64,000 nucleotides of DNA from UBA6544 sp049601975 (GTDB lineage Bacteria > Pseudomonadota > Alphaproteobacteria > UBA8366), in contig JBMYRC010000009.1 of NCBI GenBank assembly GCA_049601975.1, positions 1-64,000 of the forward strand, read 5' to 3'. Positions 37,973 through 49,068 of the stretch are shown here, one piece after another (within the stretch, counting starts at the first letter, position 1; the number at the start of each line of letters is the position of its first letter). The translations under genes were made by a program, and so were the position numbers. The notes under the pieces were generated by a model. It saw only the letters and a list, made by a program, of their open reading frames with translations. It had not been told where the DNA came from and made no database searches.

Positions 37973-38800
37973 GTGTCCGACATCCCAACAGAAACCGAGG
38001 GTCCAAGCCTGAGCGCTAATCCCCTAATGTCCGGCAAACGTGGGCTTATCATGGGTGTCGCCAATGATCATTCGATTGCCTGGGGAATTGCTGAATTTCT
38101 GCATAGCCACGGCGCCGAACTGGCTTTCACCTATCAAGGCGAAGCACTTGGTCGGCGGGTTCAGCCATTGGCGGAATCGGTTGGCTCGAACATTGTCGTC
38201 CCGTGTGACGTCTCGGAGGCCGGGAGCCTCGACGCCGCTTTCGATGCTGTTGCCAAGGAATGGTCGGAAATTGATTTCGTCGTCCACGCGATCGCTTATT
38301 CCGATAAGGAAGAGTTGAAGGGAAGTTACATCGATACGTCGCGGGAGAATTTCCTGCACACGCTCGATGTCTCCTGCTATTCGTTCACTGCCGTGGCGCA
38401 ACGCGCCACGCGGTTTATGGCACATGGCGGTAGCCTACTGACTCTTACCTATGACGGCTCACAGCGCGTCATGCCGAATTACAATGTGATGGGTGTAGCG
38501 AAAGCTGCACTTGAGGCGAGTGTGCGATATCTCGCCACCGATCTCGGCGGAAAAGGTATTCGCGTGAATGCGATTTCGGCAGGACCCATGCGTACTTTGG
38601 CGGGTTCCGCCATCGGCAGCGCGCGGTTCGTATTCAAATGGCAGGGTGAGAATTCGCCACTGCGCCGCAATGTGACCTTGGACGATATTGGCGGGGCCGG
38701 CGTGTATTTGCTCTCCGATCTCTCCGGCGCTGTTACCGGCGAAGTCCTATACGTGGATAACGGCTATAATGTCGTCGGCATGGCGGCGACACCGGCCTAA
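37973..38800 (+). CDS. fabI: enoyl-[ACP] reductase (NADH) FabI
   Basis: This 275-residue short-chain dehydrogenase family enoyl reductase has GKRGLIMGVANDHSIAWGIA (nucleotide-binding), YSDKEELKGSYID, and an active-site tyrosine and lysine in MPNYNVMGVAKAAL. ISAGPMRTLAGSAI is the substrate loop. The Tyr-x6-Lys spacing is the FabI form. GTG 37973 is the start. It completes fabA-fabB-fabI and is followed by a terminator. Confidence 0.95.
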   Translation: MSDIPTETEGPSLSANPLMSGKRGLIMGVANDHSIAWGIAEFLHSHGAELAFTYQGEALGRRVQPLAESVGSNIVVPCDVSEAGSLDAAFDAVAKEWSEIDFVVHAIAYSDKEELKGSYIDTSRENFLHTLDVSCYSFTAVAQRATRFMAHGGSLLTLTYDGSQRVMPNYNVMGVAKAALEASVRYLATDLGGKGIRVNAISAGPMRTLAGSAIGSARFVFKWQGENSPLRRNVTLDDIGGAGVYLLSDLSGAVTGEVLYVDNGYNVVGMAATPA

Positions 38801-38840
38801 AGCGTTCCGTCACCTCACTCTTCCAATATAAACCTCAATG

Positions 38841-38873
38841 AAAAACGCGGCGGAACAAGTCCACCGCGTTTCT
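38841..38873. terminator. bidirectional terminator between fabI and pnp
   Basis: AAAACGCGG-C-GGA and TCC-A-CCGCGTTT form a long stem with an ACAAG loop. The A-run on the left and T-run on the right allow function for both the plus-strand fabI transcript and the minus-strand pnp transcript ending at 38900. Confidence 0.65.
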
Positions 38874-38899
38874 ATATCCGGGATATCTTTCCGGCAATT

Positions 38900-41062
38900 T
38901 TAGTCTTCGTTGCGAGCACGGCCGCGGCGCGGCCGATCGCCACGCGGCGCTCGGGGCTCGACTTCAATTTCCTCACCAGTCTCCTGGTTGACCGACCGCA
39001 TGGACAATTTAACCTTGCCGCGATCATCGAGACCGATAACTTTGACCTTTACCTCATCGCCAAGCGTGACGATATCGCCAACTTCACCAACGCGCTCTTG
39101 AGCCAGCTCGGAAATATGGACAAGACCATCTTTGCTGCCGAGGAAGTTCACAAAAGCGCCAAAGTCCATCAGCTTCACAACCTTACCGTTGTAAATCGTG
39201 CCGACTTCCGGCTCGGCAACAATGCCATTGATCCAATCGATCGCTCTCTGGCCGGCTTCTCCGTCGACAGCCGCAACCTTGATTGTGCCGTCGTCTTCAA
39301 TGTCAACCTTGGCGCCGGTGACTTCGCAAATCTCGCGAATGACCTTACCGCCGGTTCCGATGACTTCACGGATCTTATCGCGCGGAATGGACATCGTTGT
39401 GATGCGGGGCGCGTTGTCGGACACGCTTTCACGTGCCGCGTTAATTGCCCGCTCCATCTCGCCAAGAATATGCAAACGTCCGTCCTTGGCTTGGCCAAGA
39501 GCGATTTGCATGATTTCCTCGGTAATCGAAGTGATCTTAATGTCCATCTGCAACGAGGTGACACCCTTCAAGGTACCAGCGACCTTGAAGTCCATATCAC
39601 CAAGATGATCCTCATCGCCCAAGATATCGGAGAGAACGGCGAAATCATCTGCTTCCTTGATCAAACCCATGGCGATGCCGGCGACTGGATTGCCGAGCGG
39701 TACGCCTGCGTCCATCAAGGACATCGACGACCCACAAACCGTCGCCATCGAAGACGATCCGTTCGATTCCGTGACTTCCGAGACAACACGCATCGTGTAG
39801 GGAAATTCTTCCTTGGTTGGCAGCAACGGCCGAACAGCGCGCCACGCGAGCTTGCCATGGCCAATTTCACGACGACCCGGAGAACGCAAGAACGATGCTT
39901 CACCAACCGAGTAAGGCGGGAAGTTGTAGTGAAGCATGAAGGCTTCGCGATACTCACCTTCAAGCGCATCGATGATCTGTTCATCTTGTCCGGTGCCAAG
40001 CGTTGTAACCACAAGCGCTTGCGTCTCACCCCTGGTAAACAAGGCTGAGCCATGCGCGCGCGGCAATACGCCAACCTCGCAGTTGATTTGGCGTACCGTC
40101 TTGGTGTCGCGTCCATCGATCCGCTGGCCGGTCTTAATGATGCTGCCCCGGACGATGTCTTTTTCTACCTTCTTGAAGACGCCAGCGCCGATTTCCAAAT
40201 CGAGCTCTTCTGCCTCGAGAGCCGTCATGACAGTCTTGCGCGCGGCGCTCAACGCCTCCACGCGATCCTGTTTGACGATGATTTGGTAGGCTGCGGTCAC
40301 AGGCTCCGTTGCAAGTTCCTTCACCCGCGCGGCGACCGTATCATACTGCTCCGGTGCACTCGGCAGATCCCAGGGCTCCTTAGCACAGCTTTCGGCGAGT
40401 TCGATGATTGCGTCGATAACCGGTTGGCTTTGTTGATGCCCGAAGGTCACCGCTTTCAACATCGTCTCTTCGTCAAGCTCTTGAGCTTCCGATTCAACCA
40501 TCATCACACCCGCACTCGTTCCGGCGACGATGAGATCGAGAGTCGATTCCTCCATTTGATCTTGGCGCGGATTAAGGACGAATTCCCCTTCAATGCGACC
40601 AACGCGGCAGCCTGCAATGGGGCCCATGAAAGGCACACCGGAAATTGTCAACGCCGCGGAAGAGCCGATCAACGCGACGATGTCCGGGTCGTTTTCCAGA
40701 TCGTGCGCCAGAACAGTGCATATGACTTGGGTTTCGTTACGGAATCCGTCCGGGAACAACGGCCGGATCGGCCGATCGATCAAGCGCGAGGTTAACGTCT
40801 CCTTCTCCGAAGGGCGCCCTTCGCGCTTAAAGAAGCCACCCGGAATTTTACCAGCGGCAAATGTCTTTTCTTGATAGTTAACCGTCAAAGGAAAGAAATC
40901 TTGACCTGGACGGGCCGAACGGTTGGCCACAGCCGTGCACAATACCTGGGTCTCGCCATATGTCACGAGTACCGCGCCATCGGCCTGACGGGCAATTTTT
41001 CCCGTCTCAATGATCAGCGGGCGTCCGCCCCAGTTAATTTCCTTACGTGTAATATTAAACAT
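38900..41062 (-). CDS. pnp: polyribonucleotide nucleotidyltransferase (PNPase)
   Basis: This 720-residue exoribonuclease has two RNase PH cores ([20 protein letters not shown] in the first; [14 protein letters not shown] with [12 protein letters not shown] in the second), an alpha-helical linker, a KH domain ([15 protein letters not shown]), and an S1 domain ([20 protein letters not shown]). The tail is basic (RRGRARNED). It degrades RNA 3'-5' and joins the degradosome. It is last in the rimP-nusA-infB operon, 208 bases after rpsO. Confidence 0.97.
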   Translation of the reverse strand: MFNITRKEINWGGRPLIIETGKIARQADGAVLVTYGETQVLCTAVANRSARPGQDFFPLTVNYQEKTFAAGKIPGGFFKREGRPSEKETLTSRLIDRPIRPLFPDGFRNETQVICTVLAHDLENDPDIVALIGSSAALTISGVPFMGPIAGCRVGRIEGEFVLNPRQDQMEESTLDLIVAGTSAGVMMVESEAQELDEETMLKAVTFGHQQSQPVIDAIIELAESCAKEPWDLPSAPEQYDTVAARVKELATEPVTAAYQIIVKQDRVEALSAARKTVMTALEAEELDLEIGAGVFKKVEKDIVRGSIIKTGQRIDGRDTKTVRQINCEVGVLPRAHGSALFTRGETQALVVTTLGTGQDEQIIDALEGEYREAFMLHYNFPPYSVGEASFLRSPGRREIGHGKLAWRAVRPLLPTKEEFPYTMRVVSEVTESNGSSSMATVCGSSMSLMDAGVPLGNPVAGIAMGLIKEADDFAVLSDILGDEDHLGDMDFKVAGTLKGVTSLQMDIKITSITEEIMQIALGQAKDGRLHILGEMERAINAARESVSDNAPRITTMSIPRDKIREVIGTGGKVIREICEVTGAKVDIEDDGTIKVAAVDGEAGQRAIDWINGIVAEPEVGTIYNGKVVKLMDFGAFVNFLGSKDGLVHISELAQERVGEVGDIVTLGDEVKVKVIGLDDRGKVKLSMRSVNQETGEEIEVEPRAPRGDRPRRGRARNED

Positions 41063-41270
41063 CCATCATTCCTTCAGAATCGCCGTTGGATCACCGCTCC
41101 AACATTCAACGGCAGTTGGTGGCTGGGCCATCCCGGCGCACCTCGTTTATTCGTCTTTCGATCTTTTTCAGATCTCATTTCAAACGAAATATGCCCGGCG
41201 GAGCGGGCTGGTTGCGCCAAAACGCAACAATCTTGCATCGCTGTAGAGCGACGGTATTCGGCATTCACGT

Positions 41271-41540
41271 TTAGCGCCGAAGTCCCAACCGCTTGATTAT
41301 CGCGTCATATCTGGGCGACTCTGTGCGCTTCAGATAATCGAGAAGCCGGCGCCGTTGCCCAACCATAATAAGAAGGCCACGTCGTGAATGGAAGTCCTTC
41401 TTGTGAATTTTCATGTGCTCGGTGAGATTAAGGATCCGTTCCGTGAGAATCGCTACTTGCACATCGGCCGAGCCCGTATCACCGGTGCTCGTGGCGAACT
41501 CTTTGATGAGTTCCTCTTTGCGTTCTGCCGTAATCGACAT
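41271..41540 (-). CDS. rpsO: 30S ribosomal protein S15
   Basis: This 89-residue protein starts [16 protein letters not shown] and has [17 protein letters not shown] and [19 protein letters not shown], the helices that bind 16S rRNA. It is between truB and pnp, the usual order. The 208 bases between it and pnp contain a GCCCG/CGGGC hairpin near 41192-41207 but no T-run, which would fit a processing site better than a terminator. Confidence 0.97.
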   Translation of the reverse strand: MSITAERKEELIKEFATSTGDTGSADVQVAILTERILNLTEHMKIHKKDFHSRRGLLIMVGQRRRLLDYLKRTESPRYDAIIKRLGLRR

Positions 41541-41557
41541 CGTCTACTCCATTCAAT

Positions 41558-42487
41558 CTAAACATTTAAAACGCGAACCGGCCGGACTTCACCTGCACTA
41601 TACTTCGTCAGTGCCACAGGCTTGCCGGACGTGGTCGCGAGAACCGTTTCTCCACCGTCGAATGCGGAAATGCGTTCGAGATCGAGCTTCCGTAATAGTG
41701 AGACCGCCTGTCCATTTCGCAGTCGGGCCGCTTCCTGCTCCGTCAGGGCCAACGCCGGGATGTCGTCCAGCGGGGTCTCAATGGGCAGCAACGCTCCGGA
41801 TGCCGCTAGACTGTGCCCAATCGCCTCCAATTCGTCCAGTGAAATCGCATCCTCTTCCGCAAATCTGCCAACCGCGGTTCGACGCAATTCTGCGATATGA
41901 CCGACCGTGCCGAGGCGAAGTGCTAGGTCTCGTGCCAGACTGCGCATATAGGCACCTTTTCCGCTGATAACGTTAAAGAACGCCTGGTCGGTGTCACGCA
42001 TTTCCACCAACTCAAAGCGTTTTATCCAGATACGACGTGCTTCCAATTTCACGGTATCGCCACGCCGCGCCATATCATAGGCGCGTTCGCCATTGACCTT
42101 GATGGCAGAAAAGGCCGGCGGCACTTGTTCGATCTCACCAATAAATTCGATTAAACCCGCAGTGATTTCGGCTTCGCTAGGCCGAGCGTCGCTTCGGTCG
42201 GTGATCTCACCTTCGCAGTCGTCGGTCGTCGTCGCTTCACCCCATTTTAGGGTAAATTGATAGCTTTTCTCGGTATCGACAACATAGGGCAGCGTCTTTG
42301 TCGCTTCACCGAGCGCGATCGGTAACACACCACTTGCCAATGGATCGAGGGTGCCGGCATGACCGGCTTTATTCGCGTCGAAAATTCGACGTACGGCGCC
42401 GACCGCAGCAGTGGACGTCATTCCAAACGCCTTATCCAGAATGACCCAGCCGTCTACCTTTTGTCCCGATTTTCTACGCCTGCCCAT
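41558..42487 (-). CDS. truB: tRNA pseudouridine-55 synthase
   Basis: This 309-residue pseudouridine synthase has the catalytic Asp in AGHAGTLDPLASGVLP near 42-56, EKSYQFTLKWG, PPAFSAIKVNGERAYDMAR, and a C-terminal PUA-like end. It modifies U55 in the T-loop of tRNAs. MGRRRKSGQKVDGWV at 42487 is the chosen start. It overlaps the end of rbfA by 14 bases, which suggests coupled translation. Confidence 0.95.
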   Translation of the reverse strand: MGRRRKSGQKVDGWVILDKAFGMTSTAAVGAVRRIFDANKAGHAGTLDPLASGVLPIALGEATKTLPYVVDTEKSYQFTLKWGEATTTDDCEGEITDRSDARPSEAEITAGLIEFIGEIEQVPPAFSAIKVNGERAYDMARRGDTVKLEARRIWIKRFELVEMRDTDQAFFNVISGKGAYMRSLARDLALRLGTVGHIAELRRTAVGRFAEEDAISLDELEAIGHSLAASGALLPIETPLDDIPALALTEQEAARLRNGQAVSLLRKLDLERISAFDGGETVLATTSGKPVALTKYSAGEVRPVRVLNV

Positions 42488-42893
42488 TATCGGAGTCGTC
42501 GTCCACATAATTCCGGGGCGGTAGATCGCGCGCTACTTCGGGCAGCCGCAGCAACCCGTCGATCTTCGAGGCATAATCGAACCGGTCATCGAACAAAAAA
42601 GATAGTCGAGGCGTGAATTGGAGCCGAATGCGCCGCCCAACTTCCTTTTGTAGAAACGATGCGGCACGGCCCAAGGCTTTCAGGATTACCGGATCCTTAT
42701 CACCACCAAGCGGAGTCAGAAATACCGTTGCCCGTTTTAGATCCGGGCTCGCCTGCACTTCTGTTAAAGTCAACACGCGACCGCTCAATTCAGGATCGCG
42801 CAAGGTTCCCCGCCCCAGAATGTCCGCCAAGGCGTGCCGCAACTCCTCACCAACCCGTAGTTGGCGAACACTCGGTTCTTTGTGTTTACTCAT
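42474..42893 (-). CDS. rbfA: ribosome-binding factor A
   Basis: This 139-residue KH-like protein has VRQLRVGEELRHALADIL, a strand LTEVQASPDLKRATVFLTPL, and RIRLQFTPRLSFLFDDRFD. It is needed for 16S 5'-end maturation and cold growth. It lies between infB and truB; its acidic tail overlaps truB. Confidence 0.95.
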   Translation of the reverse strand: MSKHKEPSVRQLRVGEELRHALADILGRGTLRDPELSGRVLTLTEVQASPDLKRATVFLTPLGGDKDPVILKALGRAASFLQKEVGRRIRLQFTPRLSFLFDDRFDYASKIDGLLRLPEVARDLPPRNYVDDDSDNGQA

Positions 42894-42925
42894 TTCCGTT
42901 TTCGCGCACCGCTACTGCGCCGCCA

Positions 42926-45454
42926 TTACAAGGTTCGGGCGACTTCTTCGGATTCGAAACATTCGATGACATCGCCATTCTTGATGTCGTCGTAATTCTC
43001 GAACGCCATGCCGCATTCGTAGCCCTGCTGTACCTCGCGGACATCGTCCTTGAAGCGGCGCAGAGATTTCAAACTGCCCTCAAAAATAACCACGTCATCG
43101 CGCAACAATCGTACTTTATTGCCACGCTTGAACATGCCTTCGGTGACCATGCAACCGGCGGCCTTACCCGCACGCGTGACACTGAATACATCGCGTACTT
43201 CCGCATAACCAATTTGACGTTCGCGAATTTCTGGTGCCAGCAAGCCTTCCATCAACTGCTTCATATCGTCGAGCACGTTGTAGATAATCGAATAATACCG
43301 GATATCGACGTGCTCTTGCTGCGCTTGGAGGCGAGCTTGAGGATTGGCGCGCACATTGAAGCCGATGACGAGACCAGCGACCGATTTCGCAAGAATGATA
43401 TCGGATTCGGTGATGCCACCGACAGCGCTGTGCATGACCCGGACTTTCACTTCGTCCGTAGACATATTTTCTAGAGAGCCGATAATCGCTTCGATAGAGC
43501 CCTGGACGTCGCCGCGAATGATGATCGGCAATTCCAGGGCTTCTCCCGCCTGGATTTGATCGAACATCTGCTCGAGTGTTCCACGAGCACCGACCGCAAG
43601 TGATTTCTGGCGTTCGGCCCGTTGCCGGTATTCCGTGATTTCACGCGCCCGGGCTTCGTCTTCGACCGCAACGAACTCATCACCAGCCGCTGGTGCACCT
43701 TGAAGGCCCAAGACCTCGACCGGCTCTGAAGGTCCCGCCACCTTAATTGGCTTTCCTCGATCGTCGATCAGAGCCCTCGCACGGCCCCACTCGTTTCCGG
43801 CGATGAAGACATCGCCTTGTTTCAGGGTACCTCGCTGGATCAAGACGGTCGCGACAACACCGCGACCCTTCTCCAACTTCGCTTCGATGACCGCACCTTG
43901 CGCTAAGCGATTGGCATTGCTCTTTAGTTCGAGAATTTCCGCCTGCAGCAGAATAGCTTCCTCGAGCTTATCTAGGTTTGTCCGCTTAATGGCGGAGACT
44001 TCAACATCCTGAACATCGCCGCCCATGCTCTCAACAACGATTTCTTGACTCAGTAAATCATTGCGCACCTTATCCGCACTCGCATCGGGACGATCGATCT
44101 TATTGATCGCGATAATGATCGGCACTCCAGCCGCTTTGGCGTGGTTGAGCGCTTCAATCGTTTGTGGCTGCACGCCATCATCGGCCGCGACGACCAAAAC
44201 AACGATATCCGTGACCTGAGAACCGCGCGCGCGCATGGCAGTGAAGGCGGCATGACCGGGCGTGTCGATAAAGGTGATCTTCTGTCCAGCCGACAATACT
44301 ACCTGGTAGGCACCGATATGCTGTGTGATGCCACCGGCTTCGCCAGCCGCCACATCGCTCGACCGTAATGCGTCTAGCAAGGAAGTCTTGCCGTGATCGA
44401 CATGCCCCATGACCGCAACCACAGGTGCACGCGATGTGAGATCTTCTTCGCGGTCTTCCTCACCGTCCATACCGATTTCAACATCTGCCTCGGAGACCAG
44501 TTTCGCCTTATGGCCGAAATCGGCGACGATTAATTCAGCCGTTTCGGCTTCAAGCACATGGTTTACGTTCGCCATTATATCCAGGCGCATCAATGCTTTG
44601 ACGACATCAATCCCTCGCACGGCCATTCGGTTGGCAAGGTCGGCGACGGAAATCGTTTCCGGAATTACTACTTCGCGCACAACTTTCCGCACCCCGCCAC
44701 TCGCGCGCTCTTCTTTTACACGCTGGCGCTCACGTTCGCGCGCCCGTTTCACTGCAGCCAGGCTCCGTACACGATCTTCCTCGGATCCGTCCGCCGCATC
44801 CAAAGCCTGTGTAATGGTCAGCTTGCGATCCCGCCTTTTTGGCTCATTTCGGGATCTTGGCGTCGGCCGGTCCGCATCAGGCTTGCTTGGGCGTCGAGCT
44901 GCCGGACTTGCCGGTTTAACTTCGGTCCGTGCCGTTTCCGCGCGTTTTGGCCGCGCCGACATTTCGACCGGTGGTGGCACGATATTTATCTCGACCGGTG
45001 TCGGTTCGGAGGCTGCCTCCTGACTGGCTTCCTCTTCGGCCTTTTTGCGAGCTTCCTCCTCAGCCAAACGCTTTGCTTCTTCAGCCGCTGCTTCTTGCTG
45101 TTTCTGGTCTTCGGCTTCGGCTATTTGGCGCTGCTCTTCGTCTTGGACCGCGCCACGCAGTGCACGCATCCGCGCCGCACGCTCCTCTTCGGTAAGATTG
45201 CCAAGATCCGAAGAGCTCAATTGTTGCTTTTCAGTGGGCGCCGCCACAGGCGCCGGCATATCTGTGACAGCACGCATGTTGCCGCCAGCACTGCGTTCGA
45301 AGGTACGTTTCTTCTTCACCTCGACGGTCACAGCCTTTGTGCGTCCGTGGCTGAAGCTTTGTCGGACTTGTCCTGTCTCGACTGTCTTCTTCAACTCCAG
45401 TCGTCCCGGCCGGCGAAGCGTCAGTTTACCGTCTTGTTCGTTATTCTGCGTCAT
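42926..45454 (-). CDS. infB: translation initiation factor IF-2
   Basis: This 842-residue GTPase has an IF2 N-terminal region, then a long Ala/Glu/Lys-rich linker (about 85-210), then the second N domain and a G domain. The G domain has GHVDHGKTS at 350-358, DTPGHAAF (G3) and NKIDRPDA (G4). Four C-terminal domains bind fMet-tRNA. The start overlaps the ylxR-type gene stop by 4 bases. It is central to the nusA-infB operon. Confidence 0.97.
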   Translation of the reverse strand: MTQNNEQDGKLTLRRPGRLELKKTVETGQVRQSFSHGRTKAVTVEVKKKRTFERSAGGNMRAVTDMPAPVAAPTEKQQLSSSDLGNLTEEERAARMRALRGAVQDEEQRQIAEAEDQKQQEAAAEEAKRLAEEEARKKAEEEASQEAASEPTPVEINIVPPPVEMSARPKRAETARTEVKPASPAARRPSKPDADRPTPRSRNEPKRRDRKLTITQALDAADGSEEDRVRSLAAVKRARERERQRVKEERASGGVRKVVREVVIPETISVADLANRMAVRGIDVVKALMRLDIMANVNHVLEAETAELIVADFGHKAKLVSEADVEIGMDGEEDREEDLTSRAPVVAVMGHVDHGKTSLLDALRSSDVAAGEAGGITQHIGAYQVVLSAGQKITFIDTPGHAAFTAMRARGSQVTDIVVLVVAADDGVQPQTIEALNHAKAAGVPIIIAINKIDRPDASADKVRNDLLSQEIVVESMGGDVQDVEVSAIKRTNLDKLEEAILLQAEILELKSNANRLAQGAVIEAKLEKGRGVVATVLIQRGTLKQGDVFIAGNEWGRARALIDDRGKPIKVAGPSEPVEVLGLQGAPAAGDEFVAVEDEARAREITEYRQRAERQKSLAVGARGTLEQMFDQIQAGEALELPIIIRGDVQGSIEAIIGSLENMSTDEVKVRVMHSAVGGITESDIILAKSVAGLVIGFNVRANPQARLQAQQEHVDIRYYSIIYNVLDDMKQLMEGLLAPEIRERQIGYAEVRDVFSVTRAGKAAGCMVTEGMFKRGNKVRLLRDDVVIFEGSLKSLRRFKDDVREVQQGYECGMAFENYDDIKNGDVIECFESEEVARTL

Positions 45455-46077
45455 TCGTTACCCCATTCACCGCCAGCGGTCCGAAAACCGTTTAATCGCC
45501 GCGCCTCGGTGCGCAGCTTATCCGCAAGACCGCCATGTGCCAGCACAACATGTACTGCCCGATCTCGCCCAAACGCTCGGCCGAGTTCTTCTGCCCGGAG
45601 AACTCTTACCACCGGACTGCCTTTCGACAACGCTTTAAATTTATCACGCGCGTTCTGCGCGCAGTCCTCGGCCTGCACCAAAACGTCACCGGTACCGTCC
45701 GTTATCCATGCCTTGGTCTTTTCAAATCCGGCCACCGCCTCTCCCGCGCGGCGCGCCAATGCAATCAGATCGATACATCGTTTTGCCAACAATAACTCGA
45801 CTTGATCGGATAAATCGGATGTTACCGCAACTTGCCGGCGCGCTGCGCGGGCAAACCGGTTGTTTTTTAACGCCGCATCGACTTGCGGGCGGCTGGCGCC
45901 GACCCAAAATCCGCGCCCAGGCAGTTTGGAGAGAATATCGGGGACGACGTTATTCTCGGGCCCGACGACAAATCGGATACCCTCGTCGCGCGACAGATCG
46001 CCGCCCTTGACGATGCAGCGCCGACTACCGCCGGCCCGCGTACCCGATTCCTCAACATTTGTCGCCAAATCCAACAT
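45451..46077 (-). CDS. YlxR-domain RNA-binding protein (DUF448) with L7Ae-like C-terminal half
   Basis: This 208-residue protein has an N-terminal YlxR domain ([18 protein letters not shown], then [13 protein letters not shown]) and a C-terminal segment of the ribosomal L7Ae/YlxQ type ([17 protein letters not shown]). The two-domain fusion is usual in alphaproteobacteria. It is found between nusA and infB and overlaps infB by 4 bases. The usual YlxR Arg-Glu after CIVT is here KGGD, a slight variation. Confidence 0.88.
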   Translation of the reverse strand: MLDLATNVEESGTRAGGSRRCIVKGGDLSRDEGIRFVVGPENNVVPDILSKLPGRGFWVGASRPQVDAALKNNRFARAARRQVAVTSDLSDQVELLLAKRCIDLIALARRAGEAVAGFEKTKAWITDGTGDVLVQAEDCAQNARDKFKALSKGSPVVRVLRAEELGRAFGRDRAVHVVLAHGGLADKLRTEARRLNGFRTAGGEWGNE

Positions 46078-46095
46078 CTTTTTCGTCTATCGCCC

Positions 46096-47691
46096 TCATA
46101 CCGGAGCAGCTTCGGACTCGATGTCCGAATAATCTTCCGATTCAATTTCTTGAGCCGCGGCCAATTCTTCCGCGGTAAACCAACCCGCCGCAATACGCGC
46201 CGACATGATAAGGTCATTGGCCAAATTAAGATCAAGGCCAAATTCGCGCAAATAACCTTCTTCCGAATCAGTCAACTCATCGCCGGCCAAATCCGCAAAT
46301 TCTTCAAGCGTTTTGATCTCGCGCTTGCCTAGCGCCACCAACATCGCATCATTCAGACCTTCGATGGCCGCCAATTCATCCTCGACACCCAGCTCCCGGC
46401 GTTGCTCCGCGAGGCGGGCCGTCTCCGCTTCAAGAAATTCGCGCGCCCGGCTCTGTAGCTCCTGGGCAATTTCCTCTTCGAATCCTTCGATTGAGGCCAT
46501 GTCCTCAAGCGGCACAAAGGCCACTTCCTCAACACTTGAAAACCCTTCGGTGACCAATAGATGCGCCAGCACATCGTCGACATCCAATGCGGTCACGAAA
46601 CGTTCGCTCAGATCACGCCGTTCTTGCTGGCGACGGTCGCTTTCTTCTTCCTCGGTTAGGATATCGATTTCCCAACCAGTCAACATCGATGCGAGCCGCA
46701 CATTTTGTCCGCGCCGACCGATGGCCAGGCTGAGTTGTTCGTCCGGCACCACGACCTCGATCTTGCCGGCGTCTTCGTCGAGCACGACCTTCGCAACTTC
46801 CGCCGGCGCCAAAGCGTTGACGACAAATGTCGCCGTGTCCAACGACCACGGGATAATATCGATCTTCTCGCCCTGCAATTCAGCAACAACCGCTTGCACG
46901 CGACTACCGCGCATACCAACGCAGGCGCCAACGGGATCAATACTGGAGTCATGCGATAGGACCGCGATCTTCGCACGACTACCCGGATCGCGCGCCACCG
47001 CCTTGATGTCGATTATGCCGTCATAAATCTCCGGCACTTCTTGGCCAAACAGCTTGGTCATGAAATTCGGATGCGCACGAGACAAGAAAATCTGCGGACC
47101 ACGCATTTCGCGGCGTACGTCGTAGATATAGGCGCGCACGCGGTCGCCACGGCGAAAACTCTCGCGCGGCAATAATTCCTCACGGCGCAGCACCGCTTCC
47201 GCTCGGCCCAGATCGACGGTCACGTTGCCGAATTCAATCCGCTTGACCAATCCGTTCACGACTTCGCCCGCGCGATCCTTGTACTCCTCAAACTGGCGTT
47301 CACGTTCGGCTTCCCGCACTTTATGCACGATGACCTGTTTCGCGGTCTGCGCGGCAATGCGGCCAAAGTCGATAGGGGGCAAAGGATCAATAATGAACTC
47401 ACCCAAAACTGCGTCGTTTTTGCGGTGATGCGCTTCTGGCAAGGTAACCTGGGTAACCTCGTTTTCGATTTCCTCAACGACCTCGATATATCGCGCCAAG
47501 CTAATCTCGCCGGATTTCCGGTCGATGACCGCACGAATATCATGCTCTTGGCCATATTTCGATCGTCCGGCCTTTTGGATTGCCTGTTCCATCGCATCCA
47601 GCACGTGCTCGCGATCAATCGACTTTTCGCGCGCAACCGCATCCGCAACTTGTAGGAGTTCAGTCTTCTGAACGACGGCCGTATCCACCAT
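46096..47691 (-). CDS. nusA: transcription termination/antitermination factor NusA
   Basis: This 531-residue protein has an N-terminal RNAP-binding domain, S1 (VVNGLVKRIEFGNVTVDLGR), and two KH domains (VGACVGMRGSRVQAVVAEL and LSLAIGRRGQNVRLAS). It ends in acidic C-terminal repeats (VEDELAAIEGLNDAMLVALG). The start is MVDTAVVQKTELL after AAGGAT. A longer in-frame start exists but reads back into rimP. It controls pausing, termination and rRNA antitermination. Confidence 0.96.
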   Translation of the reverse strand: MVDTAVVQKTELLQVADAVAREKSIDREHVLDAMEQAIQKAGRSKYGQEHDIRAVIDRKSGEISLARYIEVVEEIENEVTQVTLPEAHHRKNDAVLGEFIIDPLPPIDFGRIAAQTAKQVIVHKVREAERERQFEEYKDRAGEVVNGLVKRIEFGNVTVDLGRAEAVLRREELLPRESFRRGDRVRAYIYDVRREMRGPQIFLSRAHPNFMTKLFGQEVPEIYDGIIDIKAVARDPGSRAKIAVLSHDSSIDPVGACVGMRGSRVQAVVAELQGEKIDIIPWSLDTATFVVNALAPAEVAKVVLDEDAGKIEVVVPDEQLSLAIGRRGQNVRLASMLTGWEIDILTEEEESDRRQQERRDLSERFVTALDVDDVLAHLLVTEGFSSVEEVAFVPLEDMASIEGFEEEIAQELQSRAREFLEAETARLAEQRRELGVEDELAAIEGLNDAMLVALGKREIKTLEEFADLAGDELTDSEEGYLREFGLDLNLANDLIMSARIAAGWFTAEELAAAQEIESEDYSDIESEAAPV

Positions 47692-47695
47692 ATCC

Positions 47696-48190
47696 TTACG
47701 CTCGCCCTTGTTTGGCTGCCTCGACCGATCCGGCCGCCAGCAACTCATCGGTAAGTATCAGCTTAGCATTGTCGATATCATTAAACGGCAGTGCTTTCGC
47801 CCCATCTTCGGTCACGATCGTCACAACATCGTCGGCATAACCCGCCAAGACGCCGCGAAACCGCCTTTGTCCATCCTGCGCCGCGCGCAATTCGATCTTC
47901 GCTTCCAACCCGGAATACTTTTCGAAATCGCGCTGGCGTACCAGCGGCCGATCCAATCCGGGAGAACTTACTTCCAGCGTGTAGGCACCAGAAATTGGGT
48001 CTTCTACATCCAACACCGCCGATACGGCCCGGCTGATCGCAGCACAATCTTCAACCGTCATCGCCGTATCGTCGAGCCGTTCCACCATGATCTGCAGCGT
48101 CGGGCGCGTAGACCCGATCATTTTCACCTGAACCACGTCATAGCCGAGGTCGGTTAAAGTCGGTGCAATTAGCTTCTCAACAGCCAGCAT
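47696..48190 (-). CDS. rimP: ribosome maturation factor RimP
   Basis: This 164-residue protein has IAPTLTDLGYDVVQVKM, RPTLQIMVER, and EDCAAISRAVSAVLDVEDPI followed by YTLEVSSPGLDRPL, the diagnostic motif. It helps assemble the 30S subunit. It is the first gene of the rimP-nusA-ylxR-infB-rbfA-truB-rpsO-pnp operon and lies just downstream of a terminator on the same strand. Confidence 0.95.
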   Translation of the reverse strand: MLAVEKLIAPTLTDLGYDVVQVKMIGSTRPTLQIMVERLDDTAMTVEDCAAISRAVSAVLDVEDPISGAYTLEVSSPGLDRPLVRQRDFEKYSGLEAKIELRAAQDGQRRFRGVLAGYADDVVTIVTEDGAKALPFNDIDNAKLILTDELLAAGSVEAAKQGRA

Positions 48191-48216
48191 TTACGACGTT
48201 CTCATCTCCACCAACT

Positions 48217-48242
48217 AAAAAGGGCGGGCCCATGGCCCACCC
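48217..48242 (-). terminator. Rho-independent terminator downstream of trmB
   Basis: On the minus strand GGGTGGGCC and GGCCCGCCC form a 9-bp stem around a 3-base ATG loop, followed by TTTTT. It separates the trmB transcript from the rimP-nusA operon. The 110 bases between it and the trmB stop hold no gene that I can support. Confidence 0.75.
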
Positions 48243-48351
48243 ACTATTATCAGTACCGCGACACAATCACCGAACCGTATGGGATACATTTGACCTTTAT
48301 GTAGTCGATTTGGATTCGGTATACAAGGAAATTCTAGTAATTCGAGCCGTA

Positions 48352-49047
48352 TTAGAGCCGTTTGCGGCGCCGAAAACGAAGATACACACACTGCCGGCCC
48401 GCTACTAATGCCTTGCCTTCATAGCGGGTCGACGGCCAATCGGACGGACGTTCCCGCCAATCGCGCGCAGAGACCGCTGTCCATTCGAAATCGCCATGTG
48501 CCCGGACGTGATGAAGCGTCCATCGGATATAACCCATTTCATCGCTGGCGACGCGCAGTTCACCGTCGTCCCGCAAGAGCCGTGCTAGCGTTGTCAGGTT
48601 TTCCGGATTGATAAACCGCCGGTTCGCATGCCGGTTCTTCGGCCATGGATCGGGAAATAAAACGAAGGCCCTGGCGATTGATGCATCGACGAAGCGGTCG
48701 AGTAATGGCCGGGCATCGTCGGCATGAAGACGAATGTTTTGGAGCCCGCGATCTTCAACATCGGTCAGCAGCCGTGCGATCCCGTTAATAAACGGTTCGC
48801 AGCCGATGAAACCCACATCGGGATTTGCAGCTGCTTGTGCGGCCATGTGCTCGCCGCCGCCAAATCCGATTTCCAGCCAGCATTCTCGTGCGACCGTAAA
48901 TAGCGTAGACGGATCAATCAAATCGTCGCCGGGCGGAATTTCCAATTCCGGCAGCAATTCTTGCAGCAGGCGCCCTCGCCCCGCCCGCAAGCGCCGACCA
49001 TGACGTCTGCCATAAAACCGGCGCGGTGTGCGATTATCCGCCACCAT
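48352..49047 (-). CDS. trmB: tRNA (guanine-N7)-methyltransferase
   Basis: This 231-residue SAM-dependent methyltransferase has motif I LEIGFGGGEHMAAQA near 58-72, IGCEPFINGIARLL, and the substrate motif FVLFPDPWPKNRHANRRF near 128-145, which is diagnostic of TrmB. It methylates G46 in tRNA. The N-terminus is basic (RRFYGRRHGRRLRAGR). It sits 21 bases after metK on the same strand. Confidence 0.95.
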   Translation of the reverse strand: MVADNRTPRRFYGRRHGRRLRAGRGRLLQELLPELEIPPGDDLIDPSTLFTVARECWLEIGFGGGEHMAAQAAANPDVGFIGCEPFINGIARLLTDVEDRGLQNIRLHADDARPLLDRFVDASIARAFVLFPDPWPKNRHANRRFINPENLTTLARLLRDDGELRVASDEMGYIRWTLHHVRAHGDFEWTAVSARDWRERPSDWPSTRYEGKALVAGRQCVYLRFRRRKRL

Positions 49048-49068
49048 TCATATGCCCTTCGGCAAGCG

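Noticed and set aside
39098..40048. 316-codon plus-strand open frame inside pnp
   Set aside because: It is antisense to the conserved pnp gene and has no start context or domain; a codon-bias shadow.
41192..41207. GCCCG/CGGGC hairpin between rpsO and pnp as terminator
   Set aside because: No T-run follows on the minus strand, and pnp is normally read through from rpsO; more likely a processing site or chance.
44558..45805. 415-codon plus-strand open frame antisense to infB
   Set aside because: It lies across infB and the YlxR gene, is Arg/Phe-rich and low in sense-like features, so a shadow of the Glu/Ala-rich linker.
48163..48408. Plus-strand ORF in the rimP-trmB gap
   Set aside because: It starts inside rimP, crosses the trmB terminator hairpin, and has no domain or ribosome site.
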